A model generated the notes under the pieces. The model had not been told where the DNA came from. It saw nothing but the letters and a program-made list of their open reading frames with translations, and ran no database searches. From NCBI GenBank assembly GCA_019217005.1, contig JAHBNG010000012.1, forward strand, positions 80,629 through 144,628: a stretch of 64,000 bases of DNA. Direction: 5' to 3'. Source of the DNA: Chloroflexi bacterium TSY. Its GTDB lineage: Bacteria > Chloroflexota > Anaerolineae > Caldilineales > Caldilineaceae. The position numbers and the translations under genes are program-made. Within the stretch, counting starts at the first letter, position 1; every line of letters starts with the position of its first letter. Positions 47,771 to 56,620 of the stretch are shown one piece after another.

Positions 47771-50032
47771 GTGAGTATGCGGCTGTCAAACGCCACAATA
47801 TGGCCTGAGGCGCTACAACGATTCTTGGGTGAACGGCATTCCGTGTCAGATACAATTGCCCGCATTCGCTCTTTGGCTTGGCCCGTAACCGATCTAGACG
47901 AAGCACTTTTCCAGATGGCTCAGCAGACTGGTCTACTCTCTAAAGAAGATGTGTTGCGTCTAACATCAAGTCCTGTCGATCATTTGGATCCGGCAACGCT
48001 GGATCGTTGGTTAGACGTGGCGGCTGGTCAGATGAGCGTGGAAGTAGAAACCGTGAGCGCTGCCTATGGCGATGTTGCCCGTCTACTCTATTACGGCGCA
48101 CCGGCCTTGGTTCCTATTTATGCAACACGGCAACAACTGCATGACGCGCAAACGGCGACGATACCGAATTTTCTGATTCTGCTCAAAGGTGGACGCTGGC
48201 GCGTGACCTTATTGGGGGCAGACGGTGCGATCCATCGTTATCCAACGGAGATGGTACGCGCTGCTATTTGTGCAGCTCTAGAAGTCCCCCTACAGCCAAC
48301 CATTGAGGCGCTTCTGAATGGAATGGCCATGCCGGATAAGCGACGCCATGAAGCGCGCGCGGGTTTGTTATATGAAGAGCTGCGCCACCTGGAGATTCCT
48401 GGCTTTCGGTTGCTGCGGTTGACGCCTGGCAATGATTTCTGGCGCCAGGTGCGTCAGGCTGGATTAGCTGGCTTCTTATGGACGAGCGCTCTGACGCAGG
48501 GAATCTCTTTTGGCGCGTTGCTGATCTGTTTGGAGCTCGTGAAACGGGCGACCGAAGAAGGAGATATTGTCTGGGCCACGCTGATAGCTGGTCTTTTGAC
48601 TGTGTTGGCAGCAATCCCTTTTTATTCATTGGCGACTTGGCTGGGCTTTATTTTTAATTATGGTGCATCCGTATTGGTCAAACAGCGACTCTTCTACGGC
48701 GTCCTGCATCTGGATCTAAATGACTTACAATTGCAGGGGGTTGGTCAATTTCTCTCGTGGCTCATTGAGTCGGAGACACTACAGGAAGTTGGCTTGACGC
48801 GGGCCGTGCTGGTGACGCTGGCTGTCGTACCCCTCATCGTGATCAATCTTGCACTCTTTATTGGTGGTGACTTCCTCATCGGTTTCTTGATGTTGGGATG
48901 GTTTGGTGTCACCACATGGTTGGGGTATCGGCTTTGTCTGCGCTACATTACTCTCAATGCTCACCACACAGAAATGATTACCAACTTATTGGAACGGATT
49001 CGCGGTCATCAGACGCGTCTCGTTCAGGAGGACAATTGGCACGAAGCCGATGATCGAGATATTGCGGACTATATGGCGCTGGCACAGCAATATGATCATG
49101 AAAATCTACGGGTTTGGGTGCTTGTTCCTTACGGATGGATTGTCTTGATGTTGCTGGGAATCGCTACCGATTTTGTGGTTGTTCCAGGGTTGGAGAATTC
49201 GACGAGTGTGGGATTGCGTTTTCAAGCATTCGTGTTTGGTACCTTTCAGTTTCAGTTTTTGGCGTTGGTGATTCCCGATATTGCCCGTGCCTATGCGGCT
49301 TGGAGGTTAATCGAGCCGATTCAACGGGCCGCTACCCAGCGCGCTCAATTTGCTCGTCTAAGCGCCGAAACGGGGGACGAAATTGACGTTCAACCGGAAG
49401 ATCTTGAGCTACTTGAAGGCGTCCCGCTTATCGAAGGACGCGGCCTGACATTTCGTTATCGCGAAGGTGGGCGTGCGATTTTGTCTGGATGCAACCTGGC
49501 TATCTATCATGGGGACCGACTCTTGCTAGAAGGACCTTCCGGAGGAGGCAAATCTACCCTTGCTTCCCTCTTGATCGGCTTACACACACCAGAAACTGGA
49601 CTATTGTTGTTGCGCGGCTTGGACCGCTATACAGTAAACGAACAGATTTGGCGTCAACGAGTTGTGGCGGCGCCACAGTTTCATGAAAACCACGTGCTGA
49701 ATGCAAGTTTGGCATTTAATCTACTCATGGGGCGACGCTGGCCAGCTTGGCCCGAAGATTTGGAGGAGGCGGAATTGATCTGCCGTGAACTAGGTCTAGG
49801 ACCATTGTTGGATCGGATGCCACTGGGGCTACATCAATTAGTCGGTGAGCAAGGGTGGCGACTATCTCATGGCGAACGCAGTCGTCTTTATATTGCCCGC
49901 GCTTTATTGCAAAATGCCGACTTGGTTATCTTAGATGAAAGTTTCGCTTCCCTCGATCCGGAAAATATGCAGATTGCCCTAGAATGTGTACTCAAACGTG
50001 CCGCCACTTTGTTCGTGATCGCTCATCCTTGA
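47771..50032 (+). CDS. ABC exporter (fused membrane and ATPase domains) with degenerate C39-like N-terminus
   Basis: A 753-aa exporter half-molecule. GTG at 47771 has GAGG six bases upstream. Residues 1-~220 form a soluble domain with FLILLKGGRWRVTLLGADGAI, like the beta-hairpin of peptidase-C39-like domains but without catalytic residues. About five or six membrane helices follow (~245-480), then an ATPase: Walker A EGPSGGGKST (~587), signature position LSHGERSR (~697; the usual LSGGQ is altered to LSHGE) and Walker B LVILDES (~717). The protein ends at the H-loop (VIAHP), about 40 residues earlier than usual. Together with the mini adaptor and the second exporter downstream it resembles the paired transporters of NHLP-type bacteriocin systems. 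Confidence 0.88.
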   Translation: MSMRLSNATIWPEALQRFLGERHSVSDTIARIRSLAWPVTDLDEALFQMAQQTGLLSKEDVLRLTSSPVDHLDPATLDRWLDVAAGQMSVEVETVSAAYGDVARLLYYGAPALVPIYATRQQLHDAQTATIPNFLILLKGGRWRVTLLGADGAIHRYPTEMVRAAICAALEVPLQPTIEALLNGMAMPDKRRHEARAGLLYEELRHLEIPGFRLLRLTPGNDFWRQVRQAGLAGFLWTSALTQGISFGALLICLELVKRATEEGDIVWATLIAGLLTVLAAIPFYSLATWLGFIFNYGASVLVKQRLFYGVLHLDLNDLQLQGVGQFLSWLIESETLQEVGLTRAVLVTLAVVPLIVINLALFIGGDFLIGFLMLGWFGVTTWLGYRLCLRYITLNAHHTEMITNLLERIRGHQTRLVQEDNWHEADDRDIADYMALAQQYDHENLRVWVLVPYGWIVLMLLGIATDFVVVPGLENSTSVGLRFQAFVFGTFQFQFLALVIPDIARAYAAWRLIEPIQRAATQRAQFARLSAETGDEIDVQPEDLELLEGVPLIEGRGLTFRYREGGRAILSGCNLAIYHGDRLLLEGPSGGGKSTLASLLIGLHTPETGLLLLRGLDRYTVNEQIWRQRVVAAPQFHENHVLNASLAFNLLMGRRWPAWPEDLEEAELICRELGLGPLLDRMPLGLHQLVGEQGWRLSHGERSRLYIARALLQNADLVILDESFASLDPENMQIALECVLKRAATLFVIAHP

Positions 50033-50393
50033 TGATTGGTTGAAGATGATGAATACGATCTGGATACGATCTGGGTGCGATAGATAATCAATTCCGCGAC
50101 GATCTGGATGCGATCTTTTGCTAAGATAAGCACAGATGCCCAAATTGTTTTGCTTTTACAAGCGATTGTAATAAGTACTGCGTAAACAAAGTATTTTGGC
50201 ATTGTGGCCCTGGCCCCTCTCCCAGGCTGGGAGAGGGGAATAAGGCTCCCTTCCTCCACGAGTGGGGAAGGGCCGGGGATGGGGGCGAACAGACCGCATA
50301 ACTTACTTTACGGAGTAATAAGTCACATCAAGGGTGTCAGAATTAATTGGGATAGAGGATAGGCTATCCATTTTGAGGAACGAGTAATTACGA
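50033..50393. other. Intergenic region with direct repeats and a GC-rich hairpin
   Basis: Contains CGCGACGATCTGGATGCGAT (50095-50114), which recurs twice near 56852-56902, and a perfect 12-bp-stem hairpin CCCCTCTCCCAG/CTGGGAGAGGGG at 50214-50238, of the type found as dispersed repeats in many bacteria. No gene. Confidence 0.6.
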
Positions 50394-50849
50394 GTGACTG
50401 TTCAATTTTCACACTCTGTCCGTTCGATTCAGGCTGATAATCTGAGACCCATCTTAATTGGTACTGCATTCTTTGTGGTGCTCATGTTTGGATGGGCGCT
50501 TTGGTTTTTCTTGGCTGCCATACCCAATTATGAGAATAGCACAAGCGCTACTTATCGACAGGATGGCTATGTGATGGCCGATTTTTCGTCCACAGCTTTC
50601 GGTCGTCTTCAGCGGGGGCAGTCTGCGCAATTTACGCCGCTGGCAACTGATAGCACCAAGGTGGTGATTCCTATGATCATTACTGATGTGTATCCAGAAA
50701 CGACTCAAGCGCAGCTGGTTCTGCGTGTCGAAGATGACAATGTATTCCCTATTCAACCAGGGATAACGGGTGAGGTCAAGGTGGTTGTTGAACGAATTTC
50801 GCCTGCCCGTGTTGTGCTCCGTTCGGCAGGTCTGTTGCCTGATTCATAA
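50394..50849 (+). CDS. Miniature HlyD-like membrane fusion protein
   Basis: A 151-aa protein, GTG start. One membrane helix (PILIGTAFFVVLMFGWALWFFLAAI, about residues 19-43) is followed by ~100 residues with the pattern of the membrane-proximal beta-barrel of HlyD-type adaptors: GYVMADFSSTAFGRLQRGQSAQF, VVIPMIITDVYPE, VFPIQPGITGEVKVVVERISPARVVL. The lipoyl domain and alpha-helical hairpin of full adaptors (usual length 350-450) are absent. It lies between the two ABC exporter genes, as adaptor genes do in NHLP/bacteriocin export loci, and probably caps or bridges the transporters on the outer face of the membrane. Confidence 0.75.
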   Translation: MTVQFSHSVRSIQADNLRPILIGTAFFVVLMFGWALWFFLAAIPNYENSTSATYRQDGYVMADFSSTAFGRLQRGQSAQFTPLATDSTKVVIPMIITDVYPETTQAQLVLRVEDDNVFPIQPGITGEVKVVVERISPARVVLRSAGLLPDS

Positions 50850-51339
50850 CCCAAGTGGCGATGGATGTCTTCGCTGGCTATCTTAAAATTTTACGTGAAT
50901 CAACCTTAATCTTCTCTTTACAAATCTAATTTGGAGAATGGCTGGAAGTGCGTTAGAGTTGTCTGAAACAAAGCAAATACCCATGTCTACTAGATTATAA
51001 AATTTTTTCGCAAAATATAGTTAGACAAGATGCGGATCGAAATTCTCTCTGGCAAAACCGATTTACTCTGTCAGAGTCGCTTAATTTTCATCGATCCTAT
51101 TTTATAAAATTGTAAAAAGATATTCCATTTAGCCTAAGTCAATTAAGAATCACCCAATCAATTTAAAAATTACCTTACGTTGCTATACTCCACTCGCTCA
51201 TGGATGAGAATGAATTCGTCTCTTCTACCCGGTTAGATATGGTCAAATTCATCCTCATCTATGACAATGCAGAACCTAATCTCTGGTTGAGTAGTTTTCT
51301 TTGGCGAGTTGCGAGGCTAGCAATCGATGCGTAAGCCCA
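50850..51339. other. Intergenic region upstream of the second exporter gene
   Basis: AT-rich, with no coding frame supported. The hairpin at 51200-51262 is the only clear structure. Confidence 0.5.
51200..51262. repeat. Hairpin with conserved loop (copy 3)
   Basis: ATGGATGAGAATGAATTCG (51200-51218) pairs with 51244-51262 at all but two positions; the ~25-nt loop holds CTTCTACCCGG. The stem sequence differs from copies 1 and 2 while the loop is similar. Confidence 0.6.
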
Positions 51340-54186
51340 ATGAGTTCAACCACCAGCAGACAGCGTCGCTTTTTCCTTCCACTAGTTGACACTGATGTCA
51401 CATATACGTATGGTCCAGCACTACTCAAGACAATCTTGCTTGGTTACCATGTATCCATCACTGACGATGAATTGATTCAAGCCATAGATGAAGTAGGTAA
51501 TCCTGATTTGTCCACGGGGTTACAAGAGATCGCTCAACGGTTTGGTTTACAGCTTGAACAGACCCTTTTACCAGCCGATCATCTCTATTTGCCAGATGCT
51601 TTGCCTGCTTTAGTCATGATGCGCCCTATCTCCGAAGAACCACCTCATTGGGCAGTGGTCTGGCAACGTTTGGGACGAGTCTATCAGGTGATTGATCCAA
51701 AGCTTGGTCGACTCTGGCTGAACGCAACACAGTTATTGACCGAAGTGAGTAGCGAAGCGCTTTCACTATCGCCAGATGAGTGGCATACTGTGGCAACCGC
51801 CACGAGTTCTCGGCAATTTTTCCAGCAACGTTTGAGTGCATTAGAACTCGAACCTCACGGAATAGATGTTTTATTGGAGGCTGCTTATAGGCCAAGCAAC
51901 GAATTAGGACCAGCCATTCTCGATGCGGCGCTCCGTACTGTTGAGCACGTTGTGCAGCGAGGAGGATTTCGGCGCGGTCCAGAGGCAGCCAAGGCTGTCG
52001 CACAGCATTATGCTCGGGGTCTCACCTTTTTAATTGAGCAACGTCAATTGTTGGTGCCTGTGAATTGGGCTGTATTGCCTGATCTTTCAGCAACCGATAT
52101 GGCGAATGCTCCTGTTCAGTTGTTTGGAGTTGCTGCATTGCGGATCACCGGAGTTGCACCAAAGAATGATGTAGCAACAGAAACAGAGTCTTCTCAACCC
52201 GAAGAGGATTCATCGGCGATTGAAGCTTCTGAATCATCATACTCATCTGAAGCAGAATCTCTCGAAGCAGAGGCATCCCCGGAAACAGCAACATCACCTG
52301 AAACAGCAGAGACAAAGAAACGATCGGCACTCGATTATTTACGTCAGGAAGGGTATCCTGTTGCTCTACTCATCGGCATGGCGATGTTGTTGGCGGGAGC
52401 TGGGATGTTTTTCCAGGCGATTCTCTTTCGTGGTCTGGCGGAACTCAGCTTAAATTTGGTCTCCCTCGAACGACGTATTTGGGCCATCTCCTTGTTGTTG
52501 ATTTTTACGTTGACAATGATCGGGCTGAAGTGGTTTAGTCACAATGTCGTGCAGACGCTTGGTCATCGGCTGGACGGGCGATTGCGTTTGGCTGTGTTGG
52601 CGCAGCTTCCTCGGTTGAGCAATCTCTACTTCCAGCAGATCTCAGCTGGTGATATGATTGAGCGAATTCACAATGTGCGGGCAGTGCGGAAGCTGCCTTT
52701 TTACATGAGTGAGTTCCTGCATATCTTTTTTCAATTTTTAATGACAGTGGTTGGATTATTGCTCCTCGATTGGGTGGGGGCGCTGATCACGTTTGTCAAG
52801 TTATTTGTGCCCTTTTTCTTTATCTATTTTGGTGGTTATCTTGGCTCGGAGACGGAACGAACGCGTACTTATTTAGGCTTTCTGAGCCGTTTCTATCTAG
52901 ATGCGATGGAGGGTTTAGTTGCTATTCGTACCCACGGTGCCGAACAAGCGACGCGGCGTGAATATGAGGACTTACTGGGAAAATGGGTCCAGAGCAACAT
53001 CAATGTTTACCAAGGGGAGTGGCGCTACAATGTCATCTCAACTGCCCTTTCCTATAGCATGACTGCAGTGGTCATTTTCCTCTACGTGGTGCGCGACAAG
53101 AATCCGGCTAATCTTTTGTTGGTTGCGTATTGGTCCGTTAACCTGGAATCATTGCGGGGACCACTCATCTTTCTTGCTATTTCCTATCTCTTTGACCAAG
53201 GTAAGGCCGCTCGTTTCCTGCAATTGCTCGATGCGCCCATTGAAGAAGATGTGGCCTCCTCCAATGTTAACCAGAGTGATGCGACGGATGAGCTTGAGTC
53301 ACTTGTTGATGAATCAAAGAGGATCGAGCTGGAGAATGAGACGGACACGGAAAAGGAGGAGTCGACAGCAAGGGGGCTAGCGATTACGTTACGTGGCGTG
53401 AACGTTATCGCGGCAGAACAACATATTTTCAAAGAGGTAGATTTGACAATTCCCGCAGGTAGCCAAATCGGCATCGTGGGACCGTCAGGTGCAGGCAAGT
53501 CGACTTTAGTCGGTCTATTGTTGGGCTGGCATTACCCTGCTTCCGGCCAAATTTTGATTGATGATGAACCTTTTGACTATGCTCGTTTGCGAAGATTACG
53601 TGCCGAGACCGCTTGGGTTGATCCAACAATCCAGCTATGGAACCGTTCTTTTCTCCATAATTTGCGCTATGGAGGAAGCAGGATGCCCCTCAATCTGATC
53701 ATTGATCAAGCTGATCTGCGTACAGTGTTGGAGCGGCTACCTGATGGTATGCAGACGAGGCTCGGTGGTGAGGGGCGTCTCGTTTCTGGCGGCGAAGGGC
53801 AACGCATGCGCTTTGGCCGTGGCTTGCAACGTCCCGACGCTCGGTTGGTCATCTTGGATGAGCCATTTCGGGGTTTAGACCGGGATAAACGACGTACACT
53901 ATTGTCACGCGCTCGTGCTTATTGGCCCCATGCCACGATGCTTTGTATCACTCATGATGTAGGGCAGACCCAGGGGTTTGAGCGCGTACTGGTTGTCGAA
54001 GATGGACGCATTATTGAAGATGATACCCCTCAAGCCTTGTTAGAGCGTCCAGATTCACGCTATCGCTCTTTGCTGGCAGCTGAGGATGCAGTACGCGAAC
54101 AGTTATGGTCTAGTGAAAGCTGGCGACGACTTTGGTTGGAGAATGGTCAGCTGTATGAAGGTGAAAGAGAAGGGATGGCTGAGTAG
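51340..54186 (+). CDS. ABC exporter with peptidase-C39-like domain lacking the catalytic Cys
   Basis: A 948-aa protein; ATG at 51340 is preferred, but the ribosome site is weak and the frame is open to 51301. Residues ~15-140 match a C39 leader-peptidase-like domain, yet the expected DCGPAC reads TYGPAL (Tyr24 in place of the catalytic Cys); His103 (HWAVV) and Asp119 (VIDPKLG) remain. A Glu/Ser-rich linker (~280-327) leads to the membrane domain (~335-620), a second acidic insert (~635-677) and a canonical ATPase: Walker A GPSGAGKST (~713), VSGGEGQR (~816), LVILDEP (~836), THD. It should export a peptide or lipophilic product without cutting a leader. Partner of the exporter at 47771. Confidence 0.9.
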   Translation: MSSTTSRQRRFFLPLVDTDVTYTYGPALLKTILLGYHVSITDDELIQAIDEVGNPDLSTGLQEIAQRFGLQLEQTLLPADHLYLPDALPALVMMRPISEEPPHWAVVWQRLGRVYQVIDPKLGRLWLNATQLLTEVSSEALSLSPDEWHTVATATSSRQFFQQRLSALELEPHGIDVLLEAAYRPSNELGPAILDAALRTVEHVVQRGGFRRGPEAAKAVAQHYARGLTFLIEQRQLLVPVNWAVLPDLSATDMANAPVQLFGVAALRITGVAPKNDVATETESSQPEEDSSAIEASESSYSSEAESLEAEASPETATSPETAETKKRSALDYLRQEGYPVALLIGMAMLLAGAGMFFQAILFRGLAELSLNLVSLERRIWAISLLLIFTLTMIGLKWFSHNVVQTLGHRLDGRLRLAVLAQLPRLSNLYFQQISAGDMIERIHNVRAVRKLPFYMSEFLHIFFQFLMTVVGLLLLDWVGALITFVKLFVPFFFIYFGGYLGSETERTRTYLGFLSRFYLDAMEGLVAIRTHGAEQATRREYEDLLGKWVQSNINVYQGEWRYNVISTALSYSMTAVVIFLYVVRDKNPANLLLVAYWSVNLESLRGPLIFLAISYLFDQGKAARFLQLLDAPIEEDVASSNVNQSDATDELESLVDESKRIELENETDTEKEESTARGLAITLRGVNVIAAEQHIFKEVDLTIPAGSQIGIVGPSGAGKSTLVGLLLGWHYPASGQILIDDEPFDYARLRRLRAETAWVDPTIQLWNRSFLHNLRYGGSRMPLNLIIDQADLRTVLERLPDGMQTRLGGEGRLVSGGEGQRMRFGRGLQRPDARLVILDEPFRGLDRDKRRTLLSRARAYWPHATMLCITHDVGQTQGFERVLVVEDGRIIEDDTPQALLERPDSRYRSLLAAEDAVREQLWSSESWRRLWLENGQLYEGEREGMAE

Positions 54187-54204
54187 CAGGTAGCGAAAAT
54201 ATGG

Positions 54205-54282
54205 GAGTGTGTCCCCAAGTTTGTAAACGCAGCGGTTCTCTGACTGAACAGTGTTCATTTACACACTTTGTGGTACACACTC
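54205..54282. repeat. Two-armed GAGTGTGT element upstream of the P-type ATPase gene
   Basis: Left arm GAGTGTGTCCCCAAGTTTG, right arm complement GAGTGTGTACCACAAAGTG. The right arm is the 34-bp motif shared with 47719-47752. It lies 89 bp before the proposed ATPase start. Confidence 0.6.
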
Positions 54283-54370
54283 AGAATATACTGAGCTGCA
54301 CCACAAGGGTACATTTATACTTGTACTCATGACAAGAACAGTTATCTGGTTCAAATAGGAGATGTGTGCA

Positions 54371-56620
54371 TTGGAAATCGCCACTTCACTTTTAAAAGGA
54401 TACAAAAAACAGCAGAAAAAACGTCGGGTTCATCGTTATTTGCGTGATGCCTATCAATCCAACAAGACTTTGAGAAATGGCACCTTGTCTGAAGATGAAC
54501 AGGGCAATCACGGCGCACTGTCGGGCATCCAGACGCTCTCCCAATCAATTAGGTGGAGTACATTCCGTCAGCGCTCCTTGGCACAGATTCAGACACTCGG
54601 AACAGAAGCCGGAGATTCGGATTTTGAAGATGTTAAGGGGATGTTGACCGAAGAAGAAGCAATTGACCGCAACTTAATTGCTTCACTTGCTGGCTTGGGA
54701 TTGGCTACTACGGGGATGTTCTTCTACTTGCCAATAGCATGGCTGAGTGTTCCTTTTACTGTCTATGCTTCGATCGATGTTCTGCGTGATGCGACGGATG
54801 CGTTAATTGAAGAACGTAAGCTACGTCACTCGTTACTCGACGCGACTGTCATTGTCAGCGCTTTGTTGTCTCAATATTATCTGGCCAGTGCGATGGCGAG
54901 TTTGACCTACTACACCGGCTGCAAACTCATGGCAATGACGGAAGATAACGCACGGCAATCACTCTTCAAGATCATGGGGGAGCAACCCCAAGTTGTCTGG
55001 CGTCTGGTAGATGGTGCCGAGGTAGAAACTCCTTTCGAGGAGTTGCAGGTTGGCGATGTGATTGTTGTGAACACCGGCGATACGTTGCCAGTGGATGGCA
55101 TCATTGTCGACGGCTTGGCCTCGGTAGACCAACGATTGCTCACTGGCGAAGGACTTCCCGTAGAGAAAGAATCCGGTGCACCCGTCTATGCCGGTACAAC
55201 GTTGCTAGCTGGCCGTGTTTGTGTCCAAGTCGAAAAAGCCGGAACCGATACAGCCGCGGCGCAAATTGGCGAAATCTTATTACGGACGACCGATTTCAAG
55301 TCTTCAATTCAAGCCCATGCAGAGGAAATTTCGGATCGTTCTGTTTTGCCAACACTGGGGTTAAGCGCCCTGACCTTGGCTACCTTGGGACCGAATAGCG
55401 CCGTGGCCGTAATCGGTTCCAACTATGCCGAAGTATTGCGTATTGTCGGGCCATTAGGTATGTTGAATTTCTTGGCGTTGGCTTCTCAAGAGAATATCCT
55501 TTTTAAGGATGGCCGTGCCCTGGAACTGCTCAATCAGGTCGACACGATTGTCTTCGACAAAACTGGCACGCTGACTCTAGAGCAACCACAAGTTGCTTCC
55601 ATTCATACCTGGCATGACTTTGACAATGACGAGTTGCTGGCGTTGGCTGCTGCTGCTGAACAACGCCAAAATCATCCGTTGGCCCGGGCCATTATCGAGG
55701 CTGCACAGAATAACGGTTTGGACTTGCCGACCATTGATGATTCACGTTACGAAGTTGGATATGGAATCAAAGCGGTTATTGGGGAGCGTGACGTCCACGT
55801 TGGTAGCTTACGATTTATGGCTTTGTCTGAGATACCAATCGAAGAGGACGTCTATATTCAACAAGGAATGATACATGAGCAAGGCAATTCGCTGGTTCAT
55901 GTGGCTATAGATGGATTGTTGGTTGGTGCAATCGAACTGCAAGCGACAGTTCGCCCCGAGGCAATGCAGATCATTCAGCAGTTAAAAGCTCGTAATCTAA
56001 ACCTCTATATTGTCTCTGGCGATCACCAAGAGCCAACACGCCGTCTGGCATCTTTGTTGGGGATTGAAAATTATGTTGCCGAAGTATTGCCCGAGGAGAA
56101 AGCTAAATGGGTAAAGCGTTTACAAGCAGACGGACATTTTGTCTGCTTTGTTGGTGACGGTATCAATGATGCAATCGCCTTAAAACAGGCTCATACATCA
56201 ATCTCGCTGCGTGGATCCTCCGCCGTGGCGACCAACACCGCCCAGATTATTTTGACTGATGAAAGCTTAACACAACTGGTTTGCGCCTTTGAACTGGCAC
56301 AGCAATTCAACCAAAATATGCGCAACAGTTATATCACAACTTTTGGTCCAGGAGTGCTTTGCTTGGGCGGGATTTTCTTCTTTAATTTGGGGATCCTGTC
56401 CGCCATGATCACTTACAACGCAAGCTTGATTGCAGGATTGAGCAATGCGTTGCTTCCTGTCTTTCAACAAGAAAACGGTAAATCACACCCATTTTTTGCA
56501 CGTCACAAGTTACAATCCGATATTGTTTATGAGGATGGGCAATTCAAGCCGGAGCGTCTACTGGACGCCGGCGCAGCAGCAGAGCCTCCGGTAGAAGATC
56601 AGCCGGTGCGCAATACTTAG
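54371..56620 (+). CDS. P-type ATPase of P1B-like architecture without the CPC motif
   Basis: About 749 aa. TTG at 54371 stands nine bases after AGGAG; the ATG at 54362 directly abuts that site and is less likely. Present: actuator LTGEGLPVEK, phosphorylation DKTGTLT (Asp ~396), the P1B-type HP pair in QNHPLARAI, and hinge GDGINDAIALK. Missing: any N-terminal HMA metal-binding domain and the intramembrane CPC, whose place reads IVGPLGML. A basic, hydrophilic ~95-residue N-terminus (KGYKKQQKKRRVHRY) precedes the first helices. The transported species therefore is unlikely to be a Cu/Zn/Cd-type metal bound by Cys; it is unknown. Position between an exporter pair and halogenase genes suggests a role in export or resistance. 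Confidence 0.88.
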   Translation: MEIATSLLKGYKKQQKKRRVHRYLRDAYQSNKTLRNGTLSEDEQGNHGALSGIQTLSQSIRWSTFRQRSLAQIQTLGTEAGDSDFEDVKGMLTEEEAIDRNLIASLAGLGLATTGMFFYLPIAWLSVPFTVYASIDVLRDATDALIEERKLRHSLLDATVIVSALLSQYYLASAMASLTYYTGCKLMAMTEDNARQSLFKIMGEQPQVVWRLVDGAEVETPFEELQVGDVIVVNTGDTLPVDGIIVDGLASVDQRLLTGEGLPVEKESGAPVYAGTTLLAGRVCVQVEKAGTDTAAAQIGEILLRTTDFKSSIQAHAEEISDRSVLPTLGLSALTLATLGPNSAVAVIGSNYAEVLRIVGPLGMLNFLALASQENILFKDGRALELLNQVDTIVFDKTGTLTLEQPQVASIHTWHDFDNDELLALAAAAEQRQNHPLARAIIEAAQNNGLDLPTIDDSRYEVGYGIKAVIGERDVHVGSLRFMALSEIPIEEDVYIQQGMIHEQGNSLVHVAIDGLLVGAIELQATVRPEAMQIIQQLKARNLNLYIVSGDHQEPTRRLASLLGIENYVAEVLPEEKAKWVKRLQADGHFVCFVGDGINDAIALKQAHTSISLRGSSAVATNTAQIILTDESLTQLVCAFELAQQFNQNMRNSYITTFGPGVLCLGGIFFFNLGILSAMITYNASLIAGLSNALLPVFQQENGKSHPFFARHKLQSDIVYEDGQFKPERLLDAGAAAEPPVEDQPVRNT

